Origin: Flavobacteriales bacterium
GTDB taxonomy: Bacteria; Bacteroidota; Bacteroidia; Flavobacteriales_F; PHOS-HE28
Direction of reading: 5' to 3'
DNA length: 64,000 nt
NCBI GenBank assembly: GCA_016715895.1
Contig: JADJXH010000004.1
Location: 1,116,001 to 1,180,000, forward strand
The stretch's first letter is position 1, and each line of letters starts with the position of its first letter. The notes beneath the pieces are model-generated. The model ran no database searches, was not told the origin of the DNA, and saw nothing but the letters and a program-made list of their open reading frames with translations. Shown one piece after another: positions 26,437 through 33,380 of the stretch. The translations under genes were made by a program, and so were the position numbers.

Positions 26437-26520
26437 GAGGTGTGAGGGGTGAGTGCGGAGGTGTGGGGTGTGAGGTAGCAAGTACTTCACAACTCACGGC
26501 TCACACTTCACACCTCACCA
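26437..26520. repeat. Empty inverted heptad array after the aldehyde dehydrogenase
   Basis: Left arm: six contiguous heptads GAGGTGT, GAGGGGT, GAGTGCG, GAGGTGT, GGGGTGT, GAGGTAG (26437-26478). Right arm: five heptads TTCACAA, CTCACGG, CTCACAC, TTCACAC, CTCACCA (26486-26520). The arms are complementary in outline and the centre is AAGTACTT. No gene lies inside. It sits between the two copies of the aldehyde dehydrogenase tail. Confidence 0.8.
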
Positions 26521-26524
26521 TTCT

Positions 26525-26554
26525 GGTTGGGGGCGTACTTGGATCTCAATTGAT
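26525..26554 (+). pseudogene. Displaced copy of the aldehyde dehydrogenase 3' tail
   Basis: 30 bp matching 26405-26434 with three changes; the Leu-Asn-stop end can still be read as Leu-Asn-stop. It is followed at once by a half array of 9-nt words (26555-26581). Confidence 0.75.
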
Positions 26555-26581
26555 CCACAGATGGCGCAGATGACACAGATG
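26555..26581 (+). repeat. Half array of three 9-nt words
   Basis: CCACAGATG, GCGCAGATG and ACACAGATG in tandem. No inverted partner was found downstream. The remaining sequence to 26754 holds no supported gene; it is a mix of short repeats and AT-richer DNA leading into the cyclase gene. Confidence 0.6.
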
Positions 26582-26754
26582 CTTGATCACAGGGCACGTG
26601 TCACGCTGAGCGGAGTCGAAGCGTGGGCGTGCCCCTCGCAAAAGCCTCGGGTCGGGCTATCCGCAGTAGTCCGCCCCCTCGCAAAGCCTCGGGGTGCGGG
26701 CTACTTGCTCCTATCCCTCACGCAAGATAGGTGCTTCACCTCTACATTAGACAC

Positions 26755-27813
26755 ATGGAGCAGAAGGATTGGCAGGTGCGCCATATGCGCTATGTCTTCA
26801 TGGATATTGTCCAATTCACCAAAGGCCGCACCAGCGACGATCAGGTCGTTGTGGTGCGCGCATTGAACAATATTGTTCGTCGCGCGCTGCTCGATCTGGA
26901 CGTTCGTGAAGAGGACCAGATTTTACTTCCCACAGGCGATGGAATGTGTGTTTGCCTTTACTCCAATGAGAGCAGTCCAAATGACTTGCATCTTAGACTC
27001 GCGGTGCGGATCCTAGGAGGAGTCAAGGAATTCAGCCATAGCAACGACCCACTTCCTCAGCACGGCTTCATAATCCGGATTGGGGTTGACGATCACAACG
27101 ATTGCATCATTAAGGACATCAATGGAAATGTGAACGTGGCCGGAGTGGGAATTAGCCGGTGCCAGCGGATAATGGACAAAGCTAGAGGCGGTAATGTGCT
27201 GCTGAGTCGCAAGGCCTATGAGTCTCTACCAGATGAGCAAAGAGCATCCGGCCATTTCAGCCGATGGAGCTTCAAGACGAAGCACCAAGACGTACTTGAG
27301 GCATACGTTTATACCGATCCCAATGTCCTTGGTTTGAATACGGCAGTCCCTGACGACCTCTCTGCAATTCACGATGATCAGAGTGTTCCGGCGCCACTTG
27401 AAGAGGACTTTGCTTTTGCGATTCCCACAAGCGGATTCACCGCAAGGGACAGCTTCACGCAAGTGGAAATAGGAAGTGATTCAACGATTGAGTTCGTGAT
27501 GAGCAGGCTTGAGCCCAACCAGGCCTATGTCTTCTACTTCCACTTCCGAACCGACCTCAACGAACAAGGTTGGATTGGATTCTGCACTCCGCCGAAATAC
27601 GGTCGGTTTTGGACAGACGCCGAACGAACCGACGTCATTACAGCTAATAAGGGACCTAATCGGGAGATGAGCATTTGGTGGCTAGTCAAAGAGCGGTGGC
27701 CAGAGTTCAAGGGTAAACCCGTTGAGATTAACAGACTACGAATACGAGGTGATGACGACAACAAGTCGATTGTTCAGGTCAACGTCGACCTCAGACGGAT
27801 TAGGGTCATTTGA
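26755..27813 (+). CDS. Orphan class III nucleotide cyclase with unknown C-terminal domain
   Basis: 352 residues from the ATG at 26755. The first 180 or so are a class III adenylyl/guanylyl cyclase catalytic domain. The two metal-binding Asp are D17 in YVFMDIVQFT and D62 in LPTGDGM. A late motif, GVGISRCQRIMDKARGG, corresponds to the family's usual GxGIN-x-AQR; the Arg is kept but the transition-state Asn is Ser. The C-terminal 150 residues look beta-rich (IEFVMSRLEPNQAYVFYFHF) and are not recognised. Base use is clearly less GC-rich than the surroundings, pointing to transfer. It could be a Pycsar-like defence cyclase, but no TIR or membrane effector is adjacent; an IS lies directly downstream. 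Confidence 0.8.
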   Translation: MEQKDWQVRHMRYVFMDIVQFTKGRTSDDQVVVVRALNNIVRRALLDLDVREEDQILLPTGDGMCVCLYSNESSPNDLHLRLAVRILGGVKEFSHSNDPLPQHGFIIRIGVDDHNDCIIKDINGNVNVAGVGISRCQRIMDKARGGNVLLSRKAYESLPDEQRASGHFSRWSFKTKHQDVLEAYVYTDPNVLGLNTAVPDDLSAIHDDQSVPAPLEEDFAFAIPTSGFTARDSFTQVEIGSDSTIEFVMSRLEPNQAYVFYFHFRTDLNEQGWIGFCTPPKYGRFWTDAERTDVITANKGPNREMSIWWLVKERWPEFKGKPVEINRLRIRGDDDNKSIVQVNVDLRRIRVI

Positions 27814-27856
27814 ACTTGTGCCGAAGGTCAAAGTCTGGTAACACAAGCTCCCTCCA

Positions 27857-27919
27857 TGCCCCGCCTTCTCGTCCACAGCTTCACCATCTCGCTCGCCCGT
27901 TCCGCCGCCCTCAGCTAAT
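27857..27919 (+). pseudogene. Possible start of a dihydrofolate-reductase-family gene
   Basis: A 20-codon frame beginning MPRLLVHSFTISL resembles the N-terminus of RibD/dihydrofolate-reductase-family proteins, then changes to unrelated residues and stops. It may be a relic cut off by recombination. The evidence is only about 13 residues. Confidence 0.25.
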
Positions 27920-27931
27920 CCCAGTCCCGGT

Positions 27932-27935
27932 GCGG
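27932..27935. repeat. Target-site duplication of the IS, left copy (GCGG)
   Basis: GCGG directly before the left terminal repeat; the second copy is at 29188-29191. A 4-bp duplication fits the IS407 group of the IS3 family. Confidence 0.7.
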
Positions 27936-27980
27936 GTGTAAGCTTCCCCATTGTTCGGCCAGGTGATAGTGGAGGTCAGG

Positions 27981-28019
27981 CGGTTTTCCCCGGCCCCTTC
28001 AAAGGCCTGGGGAAAACCG
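27981..28019 (+). repeat. Hairpin in the IS leader
   Basis: Two arms of about 15 bp (GGTTTTCCCC and its complement, extended by GGCC pairs) surround a short AAAGG-type loop. Such a hairpin upstream of the transposase could block read-through transcription or sequester translation signals. Function inferred. Confidence 0.6.
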
Positions 28020-28057
28020 GCTGACCGGTCGGGGGCTACCTTCAACCGATCGTAGCC

Positions 28058-29128
28058 ATGAGAAAGACCAAGTTCACCGAGCATCAGATCGTCGCGATGC
28101 TCAAGCAGCATGAGGCTGGTGCCAAGGTGGCCGACATCTGTCGGGAACACGGCATCAGCAACGCCACGTTCTACCAGTGGAAGGCGAAGTATGGCGGCAT
28201 GGATGCCAGCCAGCTCAAGCTGGTGAAGGAACTCCAAGAGGAGAACAGCCGCCTGAAACGCATGTATGCGGAGCTGAGCATGATGCACGACTCCCTCAAG
28301 CAGGTGGTGGAAAAGAAGTGGGGGTCTGACGAGAAGCGCGAGATCGTGCAGGCCCTTATCACCGAGCATGGACACACCCAGCGGCAAGCGTGCCGCATGG
28401 TGGGTCTTGCTCGCAGTACCGCGCAATACCGCAAGCATCCGCCCGACGACACGATGGTGATCGGCGCATTGGACGACCTGGTGACCAAGCATCCGGCCAT
28501 TGGGGTGTGGCAGTGCCATCACCGCATACGCTTGATGGGTCATGTGTGGAACTTCAAACGTGTCTACCGGGTGTACACCGGCATGGGGCTCAACATCCGT
28601 CGGCGGACCAAGAAGCGCCTGCCTGCACGCGTGAAACAGGCCTTGTTCCAGCCACAGGCCCCCGACCAGGTATGGAGCATCGACTTCATGCACGACACCT
28701 TGTGGGATGGCCGCACCTACCGCATGCTCAACGTCCTGGACGACTACAACCGCGAAGTGCTGGCCATGGAAGTGGACACTTCTTTGCCTGCCTTGCGTGT
28801 GATCCGCGTGCTTGAACGCCTGAAGGAACAACGCTCACTGCCGGCCATGATCCGCGTGGACAACGGGCCGGAGTTCATCAGTGCCAAGCTTGACCACTGG
28901 TGCCGAGAGCACAAGATCACCCTCACCTACATCCAGCCCGGCAAGCCCACCCAGAACGCTTACGTGGAGCGTCTCAATGGCAGCATACGCCGTGAGCTCC
29001 TCGGCGCCTACGTCTTCCGCACACTCGAAGAAGTGCGCTTGCGCACCACCGAGTGGATGTACGACTACAACCATCTTCGGCCTCACAAAGCACTCGGTTA
29101 CCGGCCACCTGTGCTCATCCATCCCTAA
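28058..29128 (+). CDS. IS3-family transposase, OrfA and OrfB in one frame
   Basis: 356 residues. The N-terminal part is an OrfA-like HTH (RKTKFTEHQIVAMLKQHEAG, then ISNATFYQWKAKYGGMDAS) with a leucine-zipper-like helix near residues 55-85. The C-terminal part is the rve DDE domain, with D in WSIDFMHD, D in RVDNGPEF and E in AYVERLNGSIRREL, ending in the usual HLRPHKALGYRPP. In most relatives OrfA and OrfB are separate and joined by a -1 frameshift, but here one uninterrupted frame encodes both. All three catalytic residues are present, so it is probably active. Confidence 0.93.
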   Translation: MRKTKFTEHQIVAMLKQHEAGAKVADICREHGISNATFYQWKAKYGGMDASQLKLVKELQEENSRLKRMYAELSMMHDSLKQVVEKKWGSDEKREIVQALITEHGHTQRQACRMVGLARSTAQYRKHPPDDTMVIGALDDLVTKHPAIGVWQCHHRIRLMGHVWNFKRVYRVYTGMGLNIRRRTKKRLPARVKQALFQPQAPDQVWSIDFMHDTLWDGRTYRMLNVLDDYNREVLAMEVDTSLPALRVIRVLERLKEQRSLPAMIRVDNGPEFISAKLDHWCREHKITLTYIQPGKPTQNAYVERLNGSIRRELLGAYVFRTLEEVRLRTTEWMYDYNHLRPHKALGYRPPVLIHP

Positions 29129-29153
29129 CAACAAATGCCCCTGAGACCTCCAG

Positions 29154-29831
29154 TTATCGCTGGCCCGACTTCAGGGGAAGCTTACACGCGGGCTTCATCG
29201 CCTCTTCCACGAAGCGATCCAGCGTTCCGTAGAGCCACGTTCTCGGGAAGTCAGGTAGGCGTTCACGCTTGCCGGAATACGTCAGATGAACGATGGCCAC
29301 GCGTCCATCCGAAAGCGCGAACAGCACATCATCACGGTCCTGGCGTCGTGCGATCACGGTAAGGATGGCACCGGTCAGCACATGGCCCTTCGGTAGTTCC
29401 CGCTGGAGCTCCGCCAGCAAGCTGCGGCGTACGGCCGGGTCATCCACCGGGTGCCATGGCACGAGCCATTCCACGGCGGGGCGTTCATGCACTTCTTCAC
29501 ATACATCCGTGGCGAACAGAAAGGAACGTTCAGGTTCCAGGAAGCGTGGTGCATGGGTCCGCCACCAGTCCGCTGCTTCCGGTGCATGGGTGGCCAGCAA
29601 TTCCAAGGAGGTCTTCGCGTCCACCACGTATCCGGTCGCACGCTTGGCCCGTCCGGTGAGGATGCCGAGCAGCACCCCCAGCCACGTGCGTGGGCCGGTA
29701 AGCACGCCCACGCCAAGTCGCGTTTGCGGTCCGGCGTAGCGCTCGTGAACCGGTAGCACCAGTCCCACCCACGCCTGGCGGATGTGTTCCGGTGCCTCGC
29801 CCGGTGGCGTGCGGGTGATGCGGATGTGCAT
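29154..29831 (-). pseudogene. Hypothetical protein gene truncated by the IS
   Basis: The frame from the ATG at 29831 runs into the IS right end at 29187, so the last 11 or so codons and the stop (29154-29156) come from the element. About 215 native residues remain, including VVDAKTSLELLATHAPEAADWW and a final VIARRQDRDDVLFALSDGRVAIVHLTY part; no domain is recognised. Removing the IS and one GCGG copy restores the same frame on the other side, open to 27736. That extension runs antisense into the cyclase 3' end, so the original stop is uncertain. Confidence 0.65.
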
Positions 29832-29957
29832 GGGCACGGCGCGCGGTTCGTTCAAAAGTACCCGACGCGGTCAACGCAAGCGATGGGGCATCTCGTTGAT
29901 GGTCATGGGGGCACATCCTGGTTCACCCGCCTTAACTTCGTCTTACACGCCGCTTCC

Positions 29958-30203
29958 ATGTCCACGGAATCCCTCAAACTCCAACTGATCGAGCGCCTGC
30001 TGCGCACCACCGATGAAGGTCTACTGAAGAAGGTGGCCGATCTGTTCCGTTCGGAGGCTGAAGCCGATGAGGACGGCCTCACCGACGAGCACTACAACAT
30101 CGTGAAGGAGCGCGAGGCGGAGTACTTACGCGGCGAGGGGAAGAGCTACACCTGGGAAGAGGTGAAGGCCATGCTACGGGCAGGCAAGGGGCGCGAGGCA
30201 TGA
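29958..30203 (+). CDS. Antitoxin-like protein
   Basis: 81 residues from the ATG at 29958, all helical, beginning STESLKLQLIERLLRTTDEGLLKKVADLF and ending in a TWEEVKAMLRAG helix. This is the usual look of small Bacteroidota antitoxins that precede ParE-type toxins. It overlaps the toxin gene by 4 bp (ATGA). The longer upstream frame is not protein-like. Confidence 0.78.
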   Translation: MSTESLKLQLIERLLRTTDEGLLKKVADLFRSEAEADEDGLTDEHYNIVKEREAEYLRGEGKSYTWEEVKAMLRAGKGREA

Positions 30204-30496
30204 GCCTGAAGTTGGAATGGCGCGACCGGGCCATCCACGAAGCCCAGGATGCCTTTGACTGGTATGAAGCGCAAGCACCAGGGACCGGTGAGCGTCTGAT
30301 CACAGAGATCGATGCTCATGTTGTTGATCTTCTCGCTCATGCGCAGGGTTATCCCATGTGGCGTGGGCCGTTCAAGAAGATCAACCTGAAGCGCTTTCCG
30401 TACGTGATCGTGTTCCGGATCATGAAGGATGCGGTGATCATCTACAGTGTGTTCCACAGCAAGCGTAACCCCAGCCGCTGGGGAGAGCGACGCTGA
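30200..30496 (+). CDS. RelE/ParE-family toxin
   Basis: 98 residues with the ParE pattern: LEWRDRAIHEAQDAFDWYEAQ, then GERLITEIDAHVVDLLAHAQGYP and a C-terminal KRFPYVIVFRIMKDAVIIYSVFHSKRNPSRW, with the conserved final His-x-x-Arg-x-Pro region. ParE proteins poison gyrase and RelE proteins cut mRNA; the sequence alone does not decide. The ATGA overlap with the antitoxin gene supports a two-gene operon. Confidence 0.88.
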   Translation: MSLKLEWRDRAIHEAQDAFDWYEAQAPGTGERLITEIDAHVVDLLAHAQGYPMWRGPFKKINLKRFPYVIVFRIMKDAVIIYSVFHSKRNPSRWGERR

Positions 30497-30511
30497 GCCA
30501 AGCAGATCGCC

Positions 30512-30892
30512 ATGAACAACGAACGCGTCTTCCAGATGCCCTTCGCCAGCGTGTACTGCGCCTTCGCGAAGCCTTCGGCGAAGCAAGGCCCGCACTACGT
30601 GGCCAAGGTGGCGAAGAAGGGCCGCACGGTGGAGGAGCTGCACCAGGTCATCGCGTGGCTCACGGGCTACGATGAGCAGGCACTTCAGCAGATCATCGCC
30701 GACCAGACCGACTTCGCCACCTTCTTCGCCAAGGCGCGCATGAACCCGAACGCGGGCATGATCACTGGTGTGATCTGCGGCTACCGCGTGGAGGAGATCG
30801 AGGACCCCCTCATGCAGCAGATCCGCTACCTGGACAAGCTGGTGGATGAACTGGCGAAGGGTAAGAAAATGGAGTCGATCTTGCGGAAGTGA
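30512..30892 (+). CDS. DUF2200-family protein
   Basis: 126 residues that match the DUF2200 family along the whole length: RVFQMPFASVY, HQVIAWLTGYDEQALQQ, NPNAGMITGVICGYRVEEIEDPLMQQIRYLDKLVDELAKG. The function of the family is unknown. Its stop overlaps the start of the Crp/Fnr-type regulator gene (TGATG), so the two are probably co-translated. Confidence 0.85.
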   Translation: MNNERVFQMPFASVYCAFAKPSAKQGPHYVAKVAKKGRTVEELHQVIAWLTGYDEQALQQIIADQTDFATFFAKARMNPNAGMITGVICGYRVEEIEDPLMQQIRYLDKLVDELAKGKKMESILRK

Positions 30893-31482
30893 TGACCGAC
30901 CCGCAAGAGGTTCTCTGCGCACACTTCGACCGCTACCTGGCCTTGGATGAGGCTGAACGGAAGGCACTGAAGGAGCGCAGCCGCGTGCGCCGGTTGAAGA
31001 GGCGCGGCTTTCTCCTGCAGGAGGGCGAGGTATGCCGGTCCTACGCCTCTGTGGTGGAGGGCTGCCTGCGCATGTACGAGATGGATGCGAAGGGCGTGGA
31101 GCACAACCTGCAGTTCGCGCAGGAGAACGAGTGGATCGTGGACATCGGCAGCTTCCACGCGGAGAAGCCGAGCAGCCTCTTCATCGAAGCGCTGGAACCG
31201 AGCGTGGTGGTGTGCATCGACCACGCCGACCTGCTGCGCCTCTACACCGAGCACCCCAAGTTCGACCGCAACTTCCGGGTGATCATCGAGGATCAGTTCG
31301 TGGAGCTGCAGCAACGCATGCTCCGGCGGAACGCGTCCAGCGCGGAGCAACGCTATGCGCACTTCGTGGAGCAGCATCCGAAGCTAGCCGTACGGGTGCC
31401 CAACGTGCACATCGCCTCCTACTTGGGGGTGACCCCGGAGTTCCTGAGCCGCCTGCGGGCGAAGACCACCAAGCCGTCCTGA
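30892..31482 (+). CDS. Crp/Fnr-family transcriptional regulator
   Basis: 196 residues. An N-terminal cyclic-nucleotide-binding-type beta barrel (RRLKRRGFLLQEGEVCRSYASVVEGCLRMY) is followed by a long dimerisation helix and a C-terminal helix-turn-helix (PNVHIASYLGVTPEFLSRLRAKTT). No Cys cluster of the FNR type is visible, so an Fe-S sensor is unlikely; this subgroup is common in Bacteroidota and its ligand is unknown. A perfect FNR/CRP-type palindrome lies 5 bp after its stop, in front of the next gene, and is a likely target. Confidence 0.88.
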   Translation: MTDPQEVLCAHFDRYLALDEAERKALKERSRVRRLKRRGFLLQEGEVCRSYASVVEGCLRMYEMDAKGVEHNLQFAQENEWIVDIGSFHAEKPSSLFIEALEPSVVVCIDHADLLRLYTEHPKFDRNFRVIIEDQFVELQQRMLRRNASSAEQRYAHFVEQHPKLAVRVPNVHIASYLGVTPEFLSRLRAKTTKPS

Positions 31483-31486
31483 TCAC

Positions 31487-31500
31487 TTGATCTGGATCAA
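31487..31500 (+). promoter_or_regulatory. FNR/CRP-type operator
   Basis: TTGATCTGGATCAA is an exact match to the FNR consensus TTGAT-N4-ATCAA, extended to a 16-bp palindrome by flanking C and G. It lies 75 bp before the SnoaL-like lipoprotein gene and just after the Crp/Fnr gene. The regulator's own specificity is inferred from adjacency. Confidence 0.6.
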
Positions 31501-31574
31501 GATCATTTCTTGATCGGGGCCATGGGCCGGACCCATCGGTCCAAGGAACCTTTGTGCCGCAACGATCCGATCCG

Positions 31575-32063
31575 ATGAAGCACAAGCTCCTCCTCACCCT
31601 GCCGGTCGCGCTGCTGCTCGGCTGCCAGGCACCCGAACACAAGACCACCGAACCTGATAACACTCCCACGACCATGAGCACCACCAACCACCAGAACGCG
31701 ATCAAGGAACTGCTCTTCGCCTACCGCGATGCGCTGAACGCCTCCAGCACCGACCAGGTGATCCCCTTGTACACCACGGATGGCGTGTTCATGCCCACGG
31801 GTTTCCCAACAGCGATCGGGACGGAGCAGGTACGGCAGGCCTACGACGGTGTGTTCGCCAACATCAAGCTGAACATCGAGTTCTTCATCGACGAGGTGGA
31901 GGTGGACGGCGATCATGCCTTCGCGCGCACCAAATCACGCGGCACCACGCTCATCCACGCCACGGGTGCCACCGTGCCCGAGGAGAACCGGGAGCTGTTC
32001 GTGCTTCAACGCACCGATGGCAACTGGAAGATCGCGCGGTACATGTTCAACAAGATGAAGTGA
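31575..32063 (+). CDS. SnoaL/NTF2-like (DUF4440-type) lipoprotein
   Basis: 162 residues with a lipoprotein signal (LTLPVALLLGCQAP) and an NTF2-fold domain typical of the SgcJ/DUF4440 group: AIKELLFAYRDALNASSTDQVIPLYTTDGVFMPTG, then VPEENRELFVLQRTDGNWKIARYMFNK. Members are small binding proteins or ketosteroid-isomerase-like enzymes; the ligand is unknown. A Fnr-type operator lies upstream, so expression may respond to the neighbouring Crp/Fnr protein. Confidence 0.82.
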   Translation: MKHKLLLTLPVALLLGCQAPEHKTTEPDNTPTTMSTTNHQNAIKELLFAYRDALNASSTDQVIPLYTTDGVFMPTGFPTAIGTEQVRQAYDGVFANIKLNIEFFIDEVEVDGDHAFARTKSRGTTLIHATGATVPEENRELFVLQRTDGNWKIARYMFNKMK

Positions 32064-32134
32064 TGGCGTGCAGGCTGCTGGCTGATCATCTTGTTGGACT
32101 GGAGAAGTGGTAGGCGAGGATCGCGGCAATGGAC

Positions 32135-32791
32135 TCACGTTTTCCGGACCGCCTGGATCACCGCATCCACACCTGAGCCTGCCTCGCGGCGCGGACGATC
32201 TTCAGCAGCAACCAAAGTCCAGCGATCTGGATCGAGCGCAGCTAACGCCTCTTCCACCGATACCTGCACCTGCCCGGCTGCTGGTGTCGGTGCCCCGGAG
32301 GCGGGATCGATGGGGCGGTGCCCGACCAACAGCAATGTTCCGCCCGGCGCCACTCCTGCGGCCAAGCGATGCACGAGTTCTTCCACGGAGACGGCCACAT
32401 GGACATACAAGCAGACCACCAGGTCATAGCGGTTGCTCTCAGGCATCCATTCGCCCAGATCACCTTGGACCCATTCAACGCGCCCGGCGACCTCAGGCCC
32501 CAAGGCTTCGGCTGCGGAGCGAGCGTGCGTCAATGCCGTGGCCGAAAAATCCACGGCGGTCACATTCCAGCCATGGGCCGCGAGCCAAAGGGATTCGGTA
32601 CCATGCCCGCAACCGGCATCCAGCACGCGGCCGGCAGGGAGCTTGGCTGCGACGCTCAGGAAATGCGCGTTCGGTGGACGATGCGCAAGGACGTGGGCGT
32701 GTTCTTGCACCGCCTTGTTCCAGAGCCTTTCCCAATGTTCGCGGTCGTATACCGGCATGTTCTCAACTGCTGATTTGATAGTTCCTTCCAT
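32135..32791 (-). CDS. Class I SAM-dependent methyltransferase
   Basis: 218 residues from the ATG at 32791. SAM-binding motif I is RVLDAGCGHGTESLWLA, followed by the acidic VTAVDFSATAL and the DLVVCLYVHV motif. It resembles the thiopurine/tellurite-type methyltransferases (start region EHWERLWNKAVQ), but the substrate is unknown. It lies 13 bp after the displaced VOC tail, so before the hicBA insertion it probably formed an operon with the VOC gene. Upstream residues in the longer frame come from that tail in the wrong frame and are not used. Confidence 0.85.
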   Translation of the reverse strand: MEGTIKSAVENMPVYDREHWERLWNKAVQEHAHVLAHRPPNAHFLSVAAKLPAGRVLDAGCGHGTESLWLAAHGWNVTAVDFSATALTHARSAAEALGPEVAGRVEWVQGDLGEWMPESNRYDLVVCLYVHVAVSVEELVHRLAAGVAPGGTLLLVGHRPIDPASGAPTPAAGQVQVSVEEALAALDPDRWTLVAAEDRPRREAGSGVDAVIQAVRKT

Positions 32792-32804
32792 TGGCTGTTC
32801 ACCC

Positions 32805-32895
32805 TTTCGGCTCCCACAGCTCGATCTTGTTCCCTTCGGCATCGTACACCCACGCGAAGCGGTCGTAGTCCTGGTCTTGGCGCTTGCGGTCGAAG
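32805..32895 (-). pseudogene. Displaced, decayed copy of the VOC/glyoxalase 3' tail
   Basis: About 91 bp that match 33384-33474 with roughly 13 mismatches (about 86% identity) and no gap. In the old frame it still reads DQDYDRFAWVYDAEGNKIE and ends KG-stop, against DEDYGRFAWVYDPEGNKIE in the intact gene. Many changes alter residues, as expected for a dead copy. The hicBA pair lies between the two copies. Confidence 0.85.
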
Positions 32896-32916
32896 CGATC
32901 ACGACCCAGTGGGGCT

Positions 32917-33156
32917 TCAGAAGAGCAAAGTCAGCAACTCTTCACGCGTCATCTGGTGGTGCGCAGCGATGTCGCTCAGGATGCCGGACAACGTACCGAC
33001 CTTGATCGGCCGATGGTCCGGAATGGTGACGTGGTGCGTCCCGTTGAGTGAGGTGGTCAACCGGATATGGCTTCCTCTCTGTCGGGTCACCTCGTAACCC
33101 AGCTTGCCCAGTGCCTTTATCAGTTCCTGTCCCGTGAGATCGCGCGGGATCCTCAT
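32917..33156 (-). CDS. hicA: HicA-family mRNA interferase toxin
   Basis: 79 residues of the HicA family: a double-stranded-RNA-binding-like fold with IPRDLTGQELIKALGKLGYEVTRQRGSHIRLT, including the catalytic His in GSHIRLT, and then HHVTIPDHRPIKVGTLSGILSDIA. It cuts mRNA when free of HicB. It overlaps hicB by 4 bp and follows it, the less common hicB-hicA order. The pair sits in an insertion that duplicated the VOC gene tail. Confidence 0.92.
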   Translation of the reverse strand: MRIPRDLTGQELIKALGKLGYEVTRQRGSHIRLTTSLNGTHHVTIPDHRPIKVGTLSGILSDIAAHHQMTREELLTLLF

Positions 33157-33359
33157 GCGGCGATCACGATCTCTTTCACCATGTGCAGGCGGATCACCTT
33201 GGGCATTTGATCGGCCTCGAAGTGCGTGGCCACGGCATCCTTCACGTTCGCTTTCAGCTGCTCCAGGTCATCACCATCCGTGAAGATGGAATGGTCCAGC
33301 GCGCGGGCCTCGTAGCCACCTTCCGGCGACTCTTCCACAACGAAGATGATCTCCTTCAT
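33153..33359 (-). CDS. hicB: HicB-family antitoxin
   Basis: 68 residues from the ATG at 33359 (a GTG six codons upstream is possible). The partial RNase-H-like HicB fold is seen in IIFVVEESPEGGYEARALDHSIFTDGDDLEQLKANVKDAV. It lacks a C-terminal DNA-binding domain, so it is the short form and autoregulation may need another factor. It neutralises HicA by direct binding. Confidence 0.88.
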   Translation of the reverse strand: MKEIIFVVEESPEGGYEARALDHSIFTDGDDLEQLKANVKDAVATHFEADQMPKVIRLHMVKEIVIAA

Positions 33360-33380
33360 GCCCACGAAGTTAGGCACGGG

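Larger units (their letters stand above)
27936..29187 (+). mobile_element. IS3-family insertion sequence, IS407-like group
   Basis: A 1,252-bp element with imperfect terminal inverted repeats of about 47 bp; the outer 14 bp (GTGTAAGCTTCCCC) are identical at both ends. It is flanked by a GCGG direct repeat (27932-27935 and 29188-29191) and carries one transposase gene. The element looks complete. It is inserted in the 3' part of the minus-strand gene whose remaining 5' part is at 29188-29831. A strong hairpin lies between the left end and the transposase start. Confidence 0.9.

Noticed and set aside
26437..26520. CRISPR-like array
   Set aside because: Units are 7 nt with no spacers and the second half is inverted, so it is a palindrome and not a CRISPR.
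26755..27813. A complete Pycsar operon
   Set aside because: Only the cyclase is present; no TIR-domain or multi-pass membrane effector gene lies next to it.
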